Source: Anaerolineae bacterium (GTDB lineage Bacteria; Chloroflexota; Anaerolineae; Aggregatilineales; Aggregatilineaceae). From it: a DNA stretch of 64,000 bases. Position numbers and translations under genes: made by a program. The stretch lies in contig JAHDLB010000025.1 in NCBI GenBank assembly GCA_018432315.1, positions 1-64,000 on the forward strand. The letters run 5' to 3'. The notes beneath the pieces were generated by a model. That model saw nothing but the letters and a program-made list of their open reading frames with translations, ran no database searches and had not been told where the DNA came from. Below, piece by piece: positions 27,629 to 35,319 of this stretch (position 1 is its first letter; each line of letters starts with the position of its first letter).

Positions 27629-28708
27629 GTGGACGACACCCAGACGATCGTTGTGATGCAAGGCGACCAGACCGGCCAGGAACTGTTGGACGAGACGCTG
27701 CGTGTCCTTTCGCCCTCCATCATCCCGCCGCACATCACATTCCAGACCTTCGACCTGTCGCTCGAAAACCGCCGGGCCACCAAGAACCAGGTGGTACACG
27801 ACGCGGCGGAGGCGGTTAACCGGCACGGGCTGGGCCTCAAAGCGGCGACCATCACGCCCGGCGATCCGGACGACGTCGGCAGCCCGAACGCGATCCTGCG
27901 CGAGGCCATCGACGCCCAGGTGATCCTGCGCGTGGGACGGCGCATGCCGCCCATCCGGCCTATCGCGGGCGTCCACGCCCCGATCGCCGTCGTGCGGATG
28001 GCGGTCGATGATGCGTATGGCGCCAAAGAGTGGCGCGAGGGCGAGGGCCTGGACGAGATCGCCTACCGCACCGAGCACATCACGCGCCGCACCTGCCGGA
28101 TCGTGGCCGAATTCGCGTTTCACCACGCCGAGCGAACCGGCGCGAAGGTCTTCGGCGGGCCGAAATACACCGTCAGCCCCGTCTACGAGGGCATGTTCAA
28201 AGAGGAACTCGACGCCGCCGCCGAGCGCCATCCCACCGTGCGCTACGATCCCCAGTTGATCGACGCGACGTACGCGCTGCTGCTCGAAACGACCGGCGAG
28301 GCGCTGGTGATCCCCATGCTCAACCGGGACGGCGACAGCATGTCGGACCTCGTGCTGAAGATGTACGGCACCATCGCCGGGTCGGAGTCGGTGATCCTGA
28401 GCTTCGACGACGATCTCCAGCCGCGCGCGGTCATCGCCGAAGCGCCGCATGGCACCGCGCCCTCGCTCCAGGGGAAGAACCTGGCGAACCCGGTCGCCAT
28501 GATCATGGCCGGCGCGACGATTCTCAGCCACGTCAACAGCGACCAGGCCCAGCGCACCTGCCGCGCCATCCGCGAAGCCACGCTCGAAGCGGTGTACGAT
28601 GGCGTGCGCACGGCGGACCTGGGCGGGCAGGCCACCACCACCGAGTTCACCGACGAGGTGATCCGGCGCGTGGGTGCCAAGCTGGCCGTGTGGGACGCGC
28701 TGGGCTGA
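27629..28708 (+). CDS. icd: Isocitrate/isopropylmalate dehydrogenase family protein, type II IDH-like
   Basis: 359 residues from GTG 27629 (AAAGGA upstream). The order of motifs matches dimeric type II (eukaryotic-like) NADP isocitrate dehydrogenase: FDLSLENRRATKNQVVHDAA, LKAATITPGDPDD, SPNAILREAI, VVRMAVDDAYG, GPKYTVSPVYEGMF, LNRDGDSMSDLVLKMYGT and EAPHGTAPSLQGKNLANP. It is shorter than the usual 400-410 residues and the first motif reads GDQTGQEL. The likely reaction is oxidative decarboxylation of isocitrate to 2-oxoglutarate, but another 2-hydroxyacid substrate is possible given the divergence. It lies between a receiver gene and the CCA-type fusion, with no other TCA genes nearby. Confidence 0.7.
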   Translation: MDDTQTIVVMQGDQTGQELLDETLRVLSPSIIPPHITFQTFDLSLENRRATKNQVVHDAAEAVNRHGLGLKAATITPGDPDDVGSPNAILREAIDAQVILRVGRRMPPIRPIAGVHAPIAVVRMAVDDAYGAKEWREGEGLDEIAYRTEHITRRTCRIVAEFAFHHAERTGAKVFGGPKYTVSPVYEGMFKEELDAAAERHPTVRYDPQLIDATYALLLETTGEALVIPMLNRDGDSMSDLVLKMYGTIAGSESVILSFDDDLQPRAVIAEAPHGTAPSLQGKNLANPVAMIMAGATILSHVNSDQAQRTCRAIREATLEAVYDGVRTADLGGQATTTEFTDEVIRRVGAKLAVWDALG

Positions 28709-28729
28709 GTAGAGCATAAGCCGGGCACC

Positions 28730-31339
28730 GTGAAGCTCATCCTGACCCACGACAACGCCGATTTCGACGCCGTAGCGTCGCTGTTGGCCGCGGCCAAACT
28801 GGACCCGGCGGCCACGCCGGTCCTGCCGCGCCGCGTCAACCGGAATGTAGAGCACTTCCTCAACCTCTACAGCAACGCGCTGCCCTTCCTCCACCCGGAC
28901 GATCTGAGGCGCGGCGGGACGGTGGAGCACGTGACGGTCGTCGACACGCAGAGCTTCTCGACCGTGCGCGGGATGCGCCCCGCCACGCCGGTCCACTTCA
29001 TCGATCACCACCCGCTCACCCGCGAGTTGAGCGAGGAGCAGCGCTTCACCGGCGAGACGGTCGGCGCATCGACTACGCTGCTCGTCGAGCAGATTCACGC
29101 CCAGCGCGTCCCGATCGAGCCGCTGGAAGCCACCCTGCTGATGCTGGGCATCTACGAGGACACCGGGGCGCTGTCGTACGGCACGACCACCGCCCGCGAC
29201 ATTCGCTGCGCCGCGTGGCTGTTGGAATGCGGCGCCGATCTGGACGTCGTGCGCGAGTTTCTCCAGCACCGGCTGATGCCCGAACAGCGCGCGCTCTACG
29301 AGCAGCTTCTCGAAAACACCGAGTCGCTCACCGTCAACGGGCACGCGATCGTGCTGGCGCGGGCCTACACCCAACAGCCGGTGGACGAGATCGCGACGCT
29401 GGCCCACAAGCTGCGCGAGTTGTTCGAGCCGAGCGCGGTCTTCGTGCTGGTGCAGCTCAACGGGGACGTGCAGCTCGTCGCGCGCGGCACAACCGACGAC
29501 GTGGACGTGTCGAAGGTTGCGACGCACTTCGGCGGCGGGGGGCACGGTCGCGCTGCCGCCGCACTGATCCGCGACCGCTCGCTGGAAGACGTCCACGACG
29601 TGATCCTGGACCTGCTGCCGCGCATCGTGCAGGCGTCGATCCAGGTGGCGTCCCTGATGTCGATGGGCGTGCAGACCATCCTCGCCAGCGAGCCGGTCGT
29701 CAAGGCCGCCGAGCAGATGCAGCGCACCGGGCACGAAGGCTTCCCGGTGCTGGAGGGCGGCAGGCTGGTCGGGCTGCTCACCCGCCGCGCCGTGGACCGC
29801 GCGATGAGTCATGGCATGGGCCACCAGACGATCCGGCAGATCATGGATGCCGGGCAGGTCAGCGTCCGCCCCGAGGACTCGATCGAAGTGCTCCAACAGC
29901 GCATGATGCGCTCCGGCTGGGGGCAGATCCCGGTCGTCGACGACCAGGATCGCCTGCTGGGCATCGTGACGCGCACCGACCTGATCAAGCGCTGGGGCCA
30001 GCACCCGGACGAGGCCCGCCGGGAGGAGATCGCCATGCGGATGCAAAAGACGCTGCCGCCCGGCATGTGGCGGCTCATCCATGCCATCGCCCGGCAGGCC
30101 CAGGCAGCCAACGTCGGCCTGTACGTGGTCGGCGGCTTCGTGCGCGACCTGCTGCTCGGCCAGCCGAACGTCGACGTCGATCTGGTCGTCGAGGGCGATG
30201 CCGTGGAACTGGTGCGCCGCCTGCGCGATGCGTACGGGGGCGACATGCGCAGCCACGCCCAGTTCGGCACGGCCAAATGGCTCCTCGATGAGTCGGTGGC
30301 ACGCGCGCTGGACGTCGATTTCGCCGGCGCGGGCTGGCCGTCCTTCGTGGACTGCGTGACCGCCCGCACCGAGTTTTACGACGAGCCAACCGCCCTGCCG
30401 ACCGTGGAGCGCGGCTCGATCAAGCTGGACCTGCAGCGCCGCGATTTCACCATCAACACGCTGGCGATCCGCCTGTCGCCGGAGCCGTTGGGCGAGCTGC
30501 TCGACTATTATGGCGGCGAGCAGGACCTGGCCGACGGCGTGATTCGCGTTCTGCACAGCCTCAGCTTCGTGGACGACCCGACGCGGATGCTGCGCGCCGT
30601 GCGCCTCGAACAGCGGCTGACCTTCGCGATCGAGCCGCGCACCGAAGAACTGATCCAGAACGCGATCCCGCTGCTCGACCGGGTGAGTGGCGACCGGATT
30701 CGCCACGAGTTCGCGCTGATCCTGGCCGAGCCGCACCCGCTGCGCGCGCTGGCCCGCCTCGAACGGCTGGGCGTCCTGGCGGGCATCCATCCCGATCTGC
30801 GCGTCGACGAGTGGGTACGCTCCGCGTTTTACGCCATCCGCTACGCGCGCGATCACCTGCCGTGGCCGTCGCTGGCCGAGTTCGACAACTGGATGCTCGC
30901 GACGTTTTCGCTGCTGACCAGCCGGCTGCCCCAACCGGAGCTCGAACAACTGGGCCGGCGCCTGCAGTTCTCGCGGCGCTACCTCGATCACCTGCACGAC
31001 GCGCGCACCGCCATCGCGCGGCTGCCCCTGCTGGGCGAGCCGCAGCCGCCCAGCCGCGTCGTCGAGCTGCTGGAGCCGCTGGACGAAATGGGCTGGCTGG
31101 TGGCCTGGGCCGCCGCGCCCGAAGCCACCTCCCGCGACGCGATCACGCGGTTCGCCCGCGAATGGCGTTTCATCAGCCCCACCCTCAGCGGGCACGACAT
31201 CCAGGCGCTCACCGGCCTGAAGCCGGGCCCGATCTACACCTCGCTGCTGCGCCAGCTCCGCGCCGCCTGGCTGGATGGCCTCGTCCAGACCCCCGAAGAC
31301 GAGCGCGCTTATCTGCTCAGCCTGATCCCCGAAGATTAA
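28730..31339 (+). CDS. DHH phosphoesterase - CBS pair - CCA/poly(A) nucleotidyltransferase fusion
   Basis: 869 residues. N-terminal DHH domain: THDNADFDAVAS at 6-17, VDTQSFS, FIDHHPL near 87 and a DHHA1-type FGGGGHGRAAAAL near 265. Two CBS repeats follow (about 305-420; EGFPVLEGGRLVGLL and GQIPVVDDQDRLLGIV). The C-terminal class II nucleotidyltransferase has YVVGGFVRDLLLG and the catalytic DVDLV near 485, RRDFTINTLA and DPTRMLRAVRLEQR. Fusions of this order are known in several phyla and are thought to repair the tRNA 3' CCA end; the DHH part suggests an added phosphodiesterase step. The start is GTG 28730, 21 bp after the preceding stop. Confidence 0.9.
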   Translation: MKLILTHDNADFDAVASLLAAAKLDPAATPVLPRRVNRNVEHFLNLYSNALPFLHPDDLRRGGTVEHVTVVDTQSFSTVRGMRPATPVHFIDHHPLTRELSEEQRFTGETVGASTTLLVEQIHAQRVPIEPLEATLLMLGIYEDTGALSYGTTTARDIRCAAWLLECGADLDVVREFLQHRLMPEQRALYEQLLENTESLTVNGHAIVLARAYTQQPVDEIATLAHKLRELFEPSAVFVLVQLNGDVQLVARGTTDDVDVSKVATHFGGGGHGRAAAALIRDRSLEDVHDVILDLLPRIVQASIQVASLMSMGVQTILASEPVVKAAEQMQRTGHEGFPVLEGGRLVGLLTRRAVDRAMSHGMGHQTIRQIMDAGQVSVRPEDSIEVLQQRMMRSGWGQIPVVDDQDRLLGIVTRTDLIKRWGQHPDEARREEIAMRMQKTLPPGMWRLIHAIARQAQAANVGLYVVGGFVRDLLLGQPNVDVDLVVEGDAVELVRRLRDAYGGDMRSHAQFGTAKWLLDESVARALDVDFAGAGWPSFVDCVTARTEFYDEPTALPTVERGSIKLDLQRRDFTINTLAIRLSPEPLGELLDYYGGEQDLADGVIRVLHSLSFVDDPTRMLRAVRLEQRLTFAIEPRTEELIQNAIPLLDRVSGDRIRHEFALILAEPHPLRALARLERLGVLAGIHPDLRVDEWVRSAFYAIRYARDHLPWPSLAEFDNWMLATFSLLTSRLPQPELEQLGRRLQFSRRYLDHLHDARTAIARLPLLGEPQPPSRVVELLEPLDEMGWLVAWAAAPEATSRDAITRFAREWRFISPTLSGHDIQALTGLKPGPIYTSLLRQLRAAWLDGLVQTPEDERAYLLSLIPED

Positions 31340-31376
31340 GGTTTAATGAGATTCTGCACGCAAACGTAAAAAATCC

Positions 31377-31406
31377 TTGAAAAACCGTTTCGAAGTGGTG
31401 TACTAT
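31377..31406 (+). promoter_or_regulatory. Promoter of the small cupin gene
   Basis: TTGAAA (31377-31382), 18-bp spacer and TACTAT (31401-31406). The start would be near 31413, about 45 nt before the ATG. Confidence 0.6.
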
Positions 31407-31457
31407 TGCCACAATCTATCGTTCGGTCTCAGTCGTCTAATCCGCAGAGAGGTGTCT

Positions 31458-31787
31458 ATGTCAGGTGCAAGCGTTCAACAAGCGAGAATCACGCGTTGGC
31501 GCGGCGGACAGCACCCCACCCTGGACAACATCACCCGCCAGATGAGAGACGAAGGTCTCCGCCCCTACATTTGGTCCAACATTCCGAACTTCCGCTATCC
31601 CGTTCGCAGTCATGGCTACGACAAGACGCTATACTGTATTCAAGGCTCGTTGGAAATAGTGTTTCCGGCGACCCGCCAGCGCATCACGCTGCGCTCCGGC
31701 GATCGTATCGATCTGCCGCGCGGCATGCGCTACGGCGCCACCATCGGGGCGTCGGGCGTGCAGTGCGCCGAAGGAAGCCGGGTATAG
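31458..31787 (+). CDS. Small cupin-fold protein with degenerate metal ligands
   Basis: 109 residues from ATG 31458 (GAGAGG upstream). The second half has a cupin core: SHGYDKTLYCIQGSLEIVF, then LRSGDRIDLPRGMRYGATIG. In typical cupins the first motif carries HxH and Glu and the second His; here only one His of the first motif is visible and the motif-2 His is Tyr, so a metal-dependent enzyme is doubtful. It may bind a ligand or modify another protein's activity. It has its own promoter and a strong terminator, so it is a single-gene transcript. Confidence 0.7.
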   Translation: MSGASVQQARITRWRGGQHPTLDNITRQMRDEGLRPYIWSNIPNFRYPVRSHGYDKTLYCIQGSLEIVFPATRQRITLRSGDRIDLPRGMRYGATIGASGVQCAEGSRV

Positions 31788-31820
31788 TTTTTCAATAACT
31801 GGATTTTGATGTACAGTTTG

Positions 31821-31858
31821 CAGGGTGAGTTCCGCGCGGACTCGCCCTGCTTACTTTT
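31821..31858 (+). terminator. Rho-independent terminator after the cupin gene
   Basis: 10-bp stem CAGGGTGAGT / ACTCGCCCTG (31821-31830 and 31840-31849, one G-T wobble, 9-nt loop), followed by CTTACTTTTG. It lies about 33 bp after the stop. Confidence 0.85.
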
Positions 31859-31894
31859 GACGTCGATCGCATATCGACAGTGGAGATGGCCCTC

Positions 31895-32515
31895 ATGCCA
31901 CGCCTGCGCCCATTTGGCCGCCGGTCGCGGCGGCGCGAAGACGACGAACCGGCTCCCTGGCTGGAGGACGAGAGCGCCCCGCCCGAAGACGAAGCGCCCG
32001 CCGATGCGTTCGACACCGGCGAGGATGCTGCCGGCGACGAGTCGTTCGAGCCGTTCGTCCCGGTCCCGGCCCGCCCCGATTATGCCGGTGACGAGGCCGG
32101 CGATTACCCGCCCGAGACACGGCGCCGCCGTCGCCGTGTTTCGCTGCCGCGCCCGCGGCGGCCCGCGCTCGACCTGGGCATCCGGTTCGGCGCGCTCGCC
32201 CTGGTGATCGTACTGGTCGGCGGCGGGATTTTCGGCACCCTGTTGAAACAGGGGCGGCTGGAGCCGGAGATCGAGGAATGGTGGCCGGCAGCGATCATCG
32301 CCGGGGCCGGGCTGTGGATGCTCGCGGCGCTGGTCCAGCGACGGATCACGTCCTTCCTGGGCGGTGCAGCCGCCGCCGGGGTGGGGCTGAGCCTGCTGAT
32401 GGATACACAGGACATCGCCGCCGCCGAGCAAACGCTGCTGGGCATCGTCCTGGCGACGGTGGGCCTGGGCATCGTGATCCGGGGTTTTCTGCTCCGCCAA
32501 CAAACCACGTCGTAA
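31895..32515 (+). CDS. Hypothetical membrane protein with acidic cytoplasmic tail
   Basis: 206 residues from ATG 31895, chosen because GGAG then lies about 9 nt upstream rather than touching the ATG at 31886. The first 90 residues are disordered-looking: basic start, a long Glu/Asp/Pro-rich stretch, then a basic run RRRRRRVSLPRPRR. Three hydrophobic segments follow (LGIRFGALALVIVLVGGGIF, AAIIAGAGLWMLAALV, and TLLGIVLATVGLGIVIRGFL). I recognise no family and no catalytic motif. It sits between the cupin terminator and the CcdA fusion gene, in the same direction as both. Confidence 0.6.
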   Translation: MPRLRPFGRRSRRREDDEPAPWLEDESAPPEDEAPADAFDTGEDAAGDESFEPFVPVPARPDYAGDEAGDYPPETRRRRRRVSLPRPRRPALDLGIRFGALALVIVLVGGGIFGTLLKQGRLEPEIEEWWPAAIIAGAGLWMLAALVQRRITSFLGGAAAAGVGLSLLMDTQDIAAAEQTLLGIVLATVGLGIVIRGFLLRQQTTS

Positions 32516-32518
32516 GCG

Positions 32519-32574
32519 CCTCACCCCTGTCCGCTGCCGCGCCGGCGGCCCTCGTTTGGCAGGGCGCGGTGAGG
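32519..32574 (+). terminator. Long GC-rich inverted repeat after the membrane protein gene
   Basis: Outer arms CCTCACC (32519-32525) and GGTGAGG (32568-32574) enclose a second GC-rich palindrome. It could be a terminator or a dispersed intergenic repeat; there is no clear T-run. Confidence 0.35.
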
Positions 32575-32608
32575 TACGTTATGCTCGAATAATCAAGATA
32601 ATCGTGTG

Positions 32609-32614
32609 TATAAT
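32609..32614 (+). promoter_or_regulatory. Candidate -10 box of the CcdA-thioredoxin gene
   Basis: Perfect TATAAT in a locally A/T-rich stretch, about 80 nt before the gene. No convincing -35 is seen. Confidence 0.4.
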
Positions 32615-32693
32615 TGGCCGTGATGGGACGCGATGTAACCGGATGTGCGCGACCGGCATCAGAATAACAGGCTATGCCGGAGGATAAGTGACG

Positions 32694-34418
32694 ATGACGG
32701 GTGATGTAACGATTGGGTTCGCGTTTCTTGCAGGATTGATTTCGTTCATTTCGCCGTGTGTACTGCCGCTCGTGCCGGCCTACGTGGGCTACATGGGCGG
32801 GCGCATCACCCAGCAGGTGACGCACACCGGCGCGGCGAGCCAGTCCCTGCGCGGGCGGTTTGGCACGTTCACGCATGGCCTGTTCTTCGTGCTCGGCTTC
32901 ACCCTGTTCTTCGTGTTCTTCGGCCTGCTGACCACGGCGGCGGTGTCCTCGCTGACCTCGCTCGGCGTGACCGAAGGCGACGTGCGCGACGGCATCGCCC
33001 GCATCGGCGGCACCGCCGTGATCCTGTTCGGCCTGCACGTGATGGGCGCGCTCAACCGCGTGTTCGGCTGGCTGCTGCGCGGCGCGGCCTGGCTCGACCG
33101 GAATCCCTACGGCAACGTCGTCTCGGCGCTGGTCGGGATCGCGGCCATCGGCGCGATCTACTGGCTGTTCGTCGAGTCCTGGTTCCTGACCCTGGTCGTG
33201 ATCCTGGTGCTGGCGCAGCTTTTCCGCGACGCGCTGAAGGCCGACACCGCCGGGCAGTTCTGGTCGCGCATCATCCTGCGCCTGCAAACGGCCCTGTACG
33301 TGGACACGCGCCGCCAGAACCAGCCCCAAAACCAGTACGGTTACCTGGGCTCGCTGTTCATGGGCGTCGTCTTCTCGGCGGGCTGGACGCCGTGCATCGG
33401 CCCGATCTACGGCACGGTGCTGATCAAGGCCGCGTCCGGCGGCTCGGTGTCCGAAGCGGGCACGATGATGACCGCCTATGCGCTCGGCCTGGGCATCCCC
33501 TTCCTGCTGACGGCGCTGGCGCTCGACCAGGCGCAGGGGCTGTTCCGCCGCCTGCAGCGCAACATGCGCACCATCGAGGCATTCAGCGGCGCGTTCCTGA
33601 TCCTGATCGGCGTGCTGGTGTTCAGCGGCCAGCTCGAACGCCTGACGCGCATCGGCGGCAGCCAGGGCGCGTTCGGCGATCTGTCGCTGAACCTGGAGAA
33701 CTGCGCCATCGCCGTGGTCGAGGGGCAGGTGCGCCTGGGCAACGCGTGGGATTGCCTGGGTGATGGTCTGAAAGAGGACTTCTACATCGCCAATCCGAAG
33801 GGGATCGATCTCGCGTCCACCGCGGCACTGTCCACCGGCAGCAGCGCGTCCTTCCCCGATCTCGCGGCGGATTCGAACGGCGAGCAGTCGCCCGGCCTGG
33901 ATGTCCCCAGCCTGGACGCGGGCGCGTCATCCGGCGCGGCGCTGGCCCAGCCGGACGATCCGGCGCCGGTGAGCGCGCCGGTGGGCCTGGAGGTCGGCCA
34001 GCGCGCGCCCGATTTCGAAGCGCAGACCCTGGACGGCGAGACGGTCGCCCTGTCGGACTATCGCGGGCAGACGGTGCTGGTCAATTTCTGGGCAACGTGG
34101 TGCGGGCCGTGCCGCGAGGAAATGCCCGACTTCGAAACGATCTACAACCTGCACCGGGCCGAGGGGTTTGTCGTCCTGGCTGTGAACAACGCGGAAGATC
34201 GCGGCACCGTCCGGGCATTCGCCGGCGAGCTGGGCCTGACGTTCCCGATCGTGCTCGACGAGACGGGCGCGATCAACGACACGCTGTACGGCAGCGCCAT
34301 CCAGGGGTACCCGACCAGCCTGCTGATCGATCCGGACGGGATCATCGTGCAGCGCTTCTCCGGCCCGGTGAACGGCGCGCAACTGCTCAACGCGCTGGAC
34401 AGCCGCCTCACAAGCTGA
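32694..34418 (+). CDS. CcdA-type thiol transporter fused to a TlpA/ResA-like thioredoxin
   Basis: 574 residues from ATG 32694; GTG 32688 is an alternative, since GGAGG at 32679-32683 is 4 nt from it and 10 nt from the ATG. The N-terminal multi-pass part has the CcdA cysteines in SFISPCVLPLVPAYVGYM and SAGWTPCIGPIYG. A long Ser/Ala/Asp-rich linker follows (about 370-425), then a thioredoxin domain with C470-GP-C473 in WATWCGPCREEMP. It should carry electrons from cytoplasmic thioredoxin across the membrane and use them directly on the outside, for example for cytochrome c or disulfide repair. No cytochrome genes are next to it. The next gene follows after 29 bp. Confidence 0.9.
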   Translation: MTGDVTIGFAFLAGLISFISPCVLPLVPAYVGYMGGRITQQVTHTGAASQSLRGRFGTFTHGLFFVLGFTLFFVFFGLLTTAAVSSLTSLGVTEGDVRDGIARIGGTAVILFGLHVMGALNRVFGWLLRGAAWLDRNPYGNVVSALVGIAAIGAIYWLFVESWFLTLVVILVLAQLFRDALKADTAGQFWSRIILRLQTALYVDTRRQNQPQNQYGYLGSLFMGVVFSAGWTPCIGPIYGTVLIKAASGGSVSEAGTMMTAYALGLGIPFLLTALALDQAQGLFRRLQRNMRTIEAFSGAFLILIGVLVFSGQLERLTRIGGSQGAFGDLSLNLENCAIAVVEGQVRLGNAWDCLGDGLKEDFYIANPKGIDLASTAALSTGSSASFPDLAADSNGEQSPGLDVPSLDAGASSGAALAQPDDPAPVSAPVGLEVGQRAPDFEAQTLDGETVALSDYRGQTVLVNFWATWCGPCREEMPDFETIYNLHRAEGFVVLAVNNAEDRGTVRAFAGELGLTFPIVLDETGAINDTLYGSAIQGYPTSLLIDPDGIIVQRFSGPVNGAQLLNALDSRLTS

Positions 34419-34447
34419 CCCGCCCGCCCTAAAGGACAGCACGCTCC

Positions 34448-35227
34448 ATGAGCAAAGCACGGCAACACAGTGAAGAAGACCTGCGCCGGATCGTCCGCAA
34501 CAACCGCTGGGTGCTGCGGCTGTCGCGCAACTGGCTGGCGATCGTGCTGGGGTTCCTGCTGGTGTATACCGGCCTGTCGCTGACCGCGCCCGTCCTGATG
34601 AAAGCCGGTTACGAGGGCGCCGCCGACATCGTCTACAAGATTTACGGCCCGTTGTGCCACCAGTTCGCCTTTCGATCCGTGTTCTTCTTCGGGGACCAGA
34701 CCTTCTACCCGCGCGCGGTTGCCGGGTCGGACCTGGGCTCGTTCGAGTCCTACGCGGCCAGCGATCCCGCTTTCGCCGGGATCGATCTCAGCGTGTGGTC
34801 GGCGGACCTCCAGCTCACCGCCCGCGCGTTCAAGGGCAACGACGACATGGGCTATAAGGCCGCCCTGTGCGAGCGCGACATCGCGATCTACGGCACGATG
34901 TTCCTGGTGGGCCTGCTGTTCATCCGCGTGCGCCGCTGGCTGCGGCCCGCGCCGCTGTGGCTCTACCTGATCCTGGGCCTGATGCCGATGGGCCTGGACG
35001 GGTTCAGCCAGTTGTTCAGCTACCCGCCGTTCGAGTTCTGGCCCGTGCGCGAGACGCTACCGCCCTTCCGCGTGCTCACCGGGGCGTTGTTCGGCCTGAT
35101 GAACGTGTGGCTGGCCTTCCCTTACCTCGAAATGTCGATGAACGACACCATCGAATCGCTCGGCGCCAAGCTGGAAGCCGCCGAGCAGCGCCTCACCGTG
35201 CTGGAGCGCAAGCGCCAGCCGCGCTGA
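34448..35227 (+). CDS. DUF2085-like membrane protein
   Basis: 259 residues with several hydrophobic segments (LAIVLGFLLVYTGLSLTAPV, IYGTMFLVGLLFI, PLWLYLILGLMPMGLD). The short motif PLCHQFAFRS resembles the CHQxPxRS motif of DUF2085 proteins, and LCERDIAIYGT occupies the place of the usual C-x-RCxGxY; the second Cys is missing. A C-terminal helical tail (about 225-259) is likely cytoplasmic. Function is unknown. It is close behind the CcdA fusion and before a strong terminator, so a thiol- or metal-linked membrane role is possible but is inference. Confidence 0.7.
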   Translation: MSKARQHSEEDLRRIVRNNRWVLRLSRNWLAIVLGFLLVYTGLSLTAPVLMKAGYEGAADIVYKIYGPLCHQFAFRSVFFFGDQTFYPRAVAGSDLGSFESYAASDPAFAGIDLSVWSADLQLTARAFKGNDDMGYKAALCERDIAIYGTMFLVGLLFIRVRRWLRPAPLWLYLILGLMPMGLDGFSQLFSYPPFEFWPVRETLPPFRVLTGALFGLMNVWLAFPYLEMSMNDTIESLGAKLEAAEQRLTVLERKRQPR

Positions 35228-35252
35228 TCGGCGTACACGTCACTGCAAAGTG

Positions 35253-35283
35253 AAGCCCCGGCTGTGACACCGGGGCTTTTTTC
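35253..35283 (+). terminator. Rho-independent terminator after the DUF2085-like gene
   Basis: 8-bp stem AGCCCCGG / CCGGGGCT (35254-35261 and 35270-35277, 8-nt loop) followed by a TTTTTT run. It separates this operon from the convergent Tad-like genes. Confidence 0.9.
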
Positions 35284-35319
35284 CATGCCTGAATAGGGGC
35301 GCCGAACGGGCTGGTGACG

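Noticed and set aside
27365-31195. 1276-codon open frame on the - strand opposite the IDH and DHH-CBS-CCA genes
   Set aside because: Length is striking, but both strands cannot be real here; the + strand genes carry full motif sets, while this frame has none.
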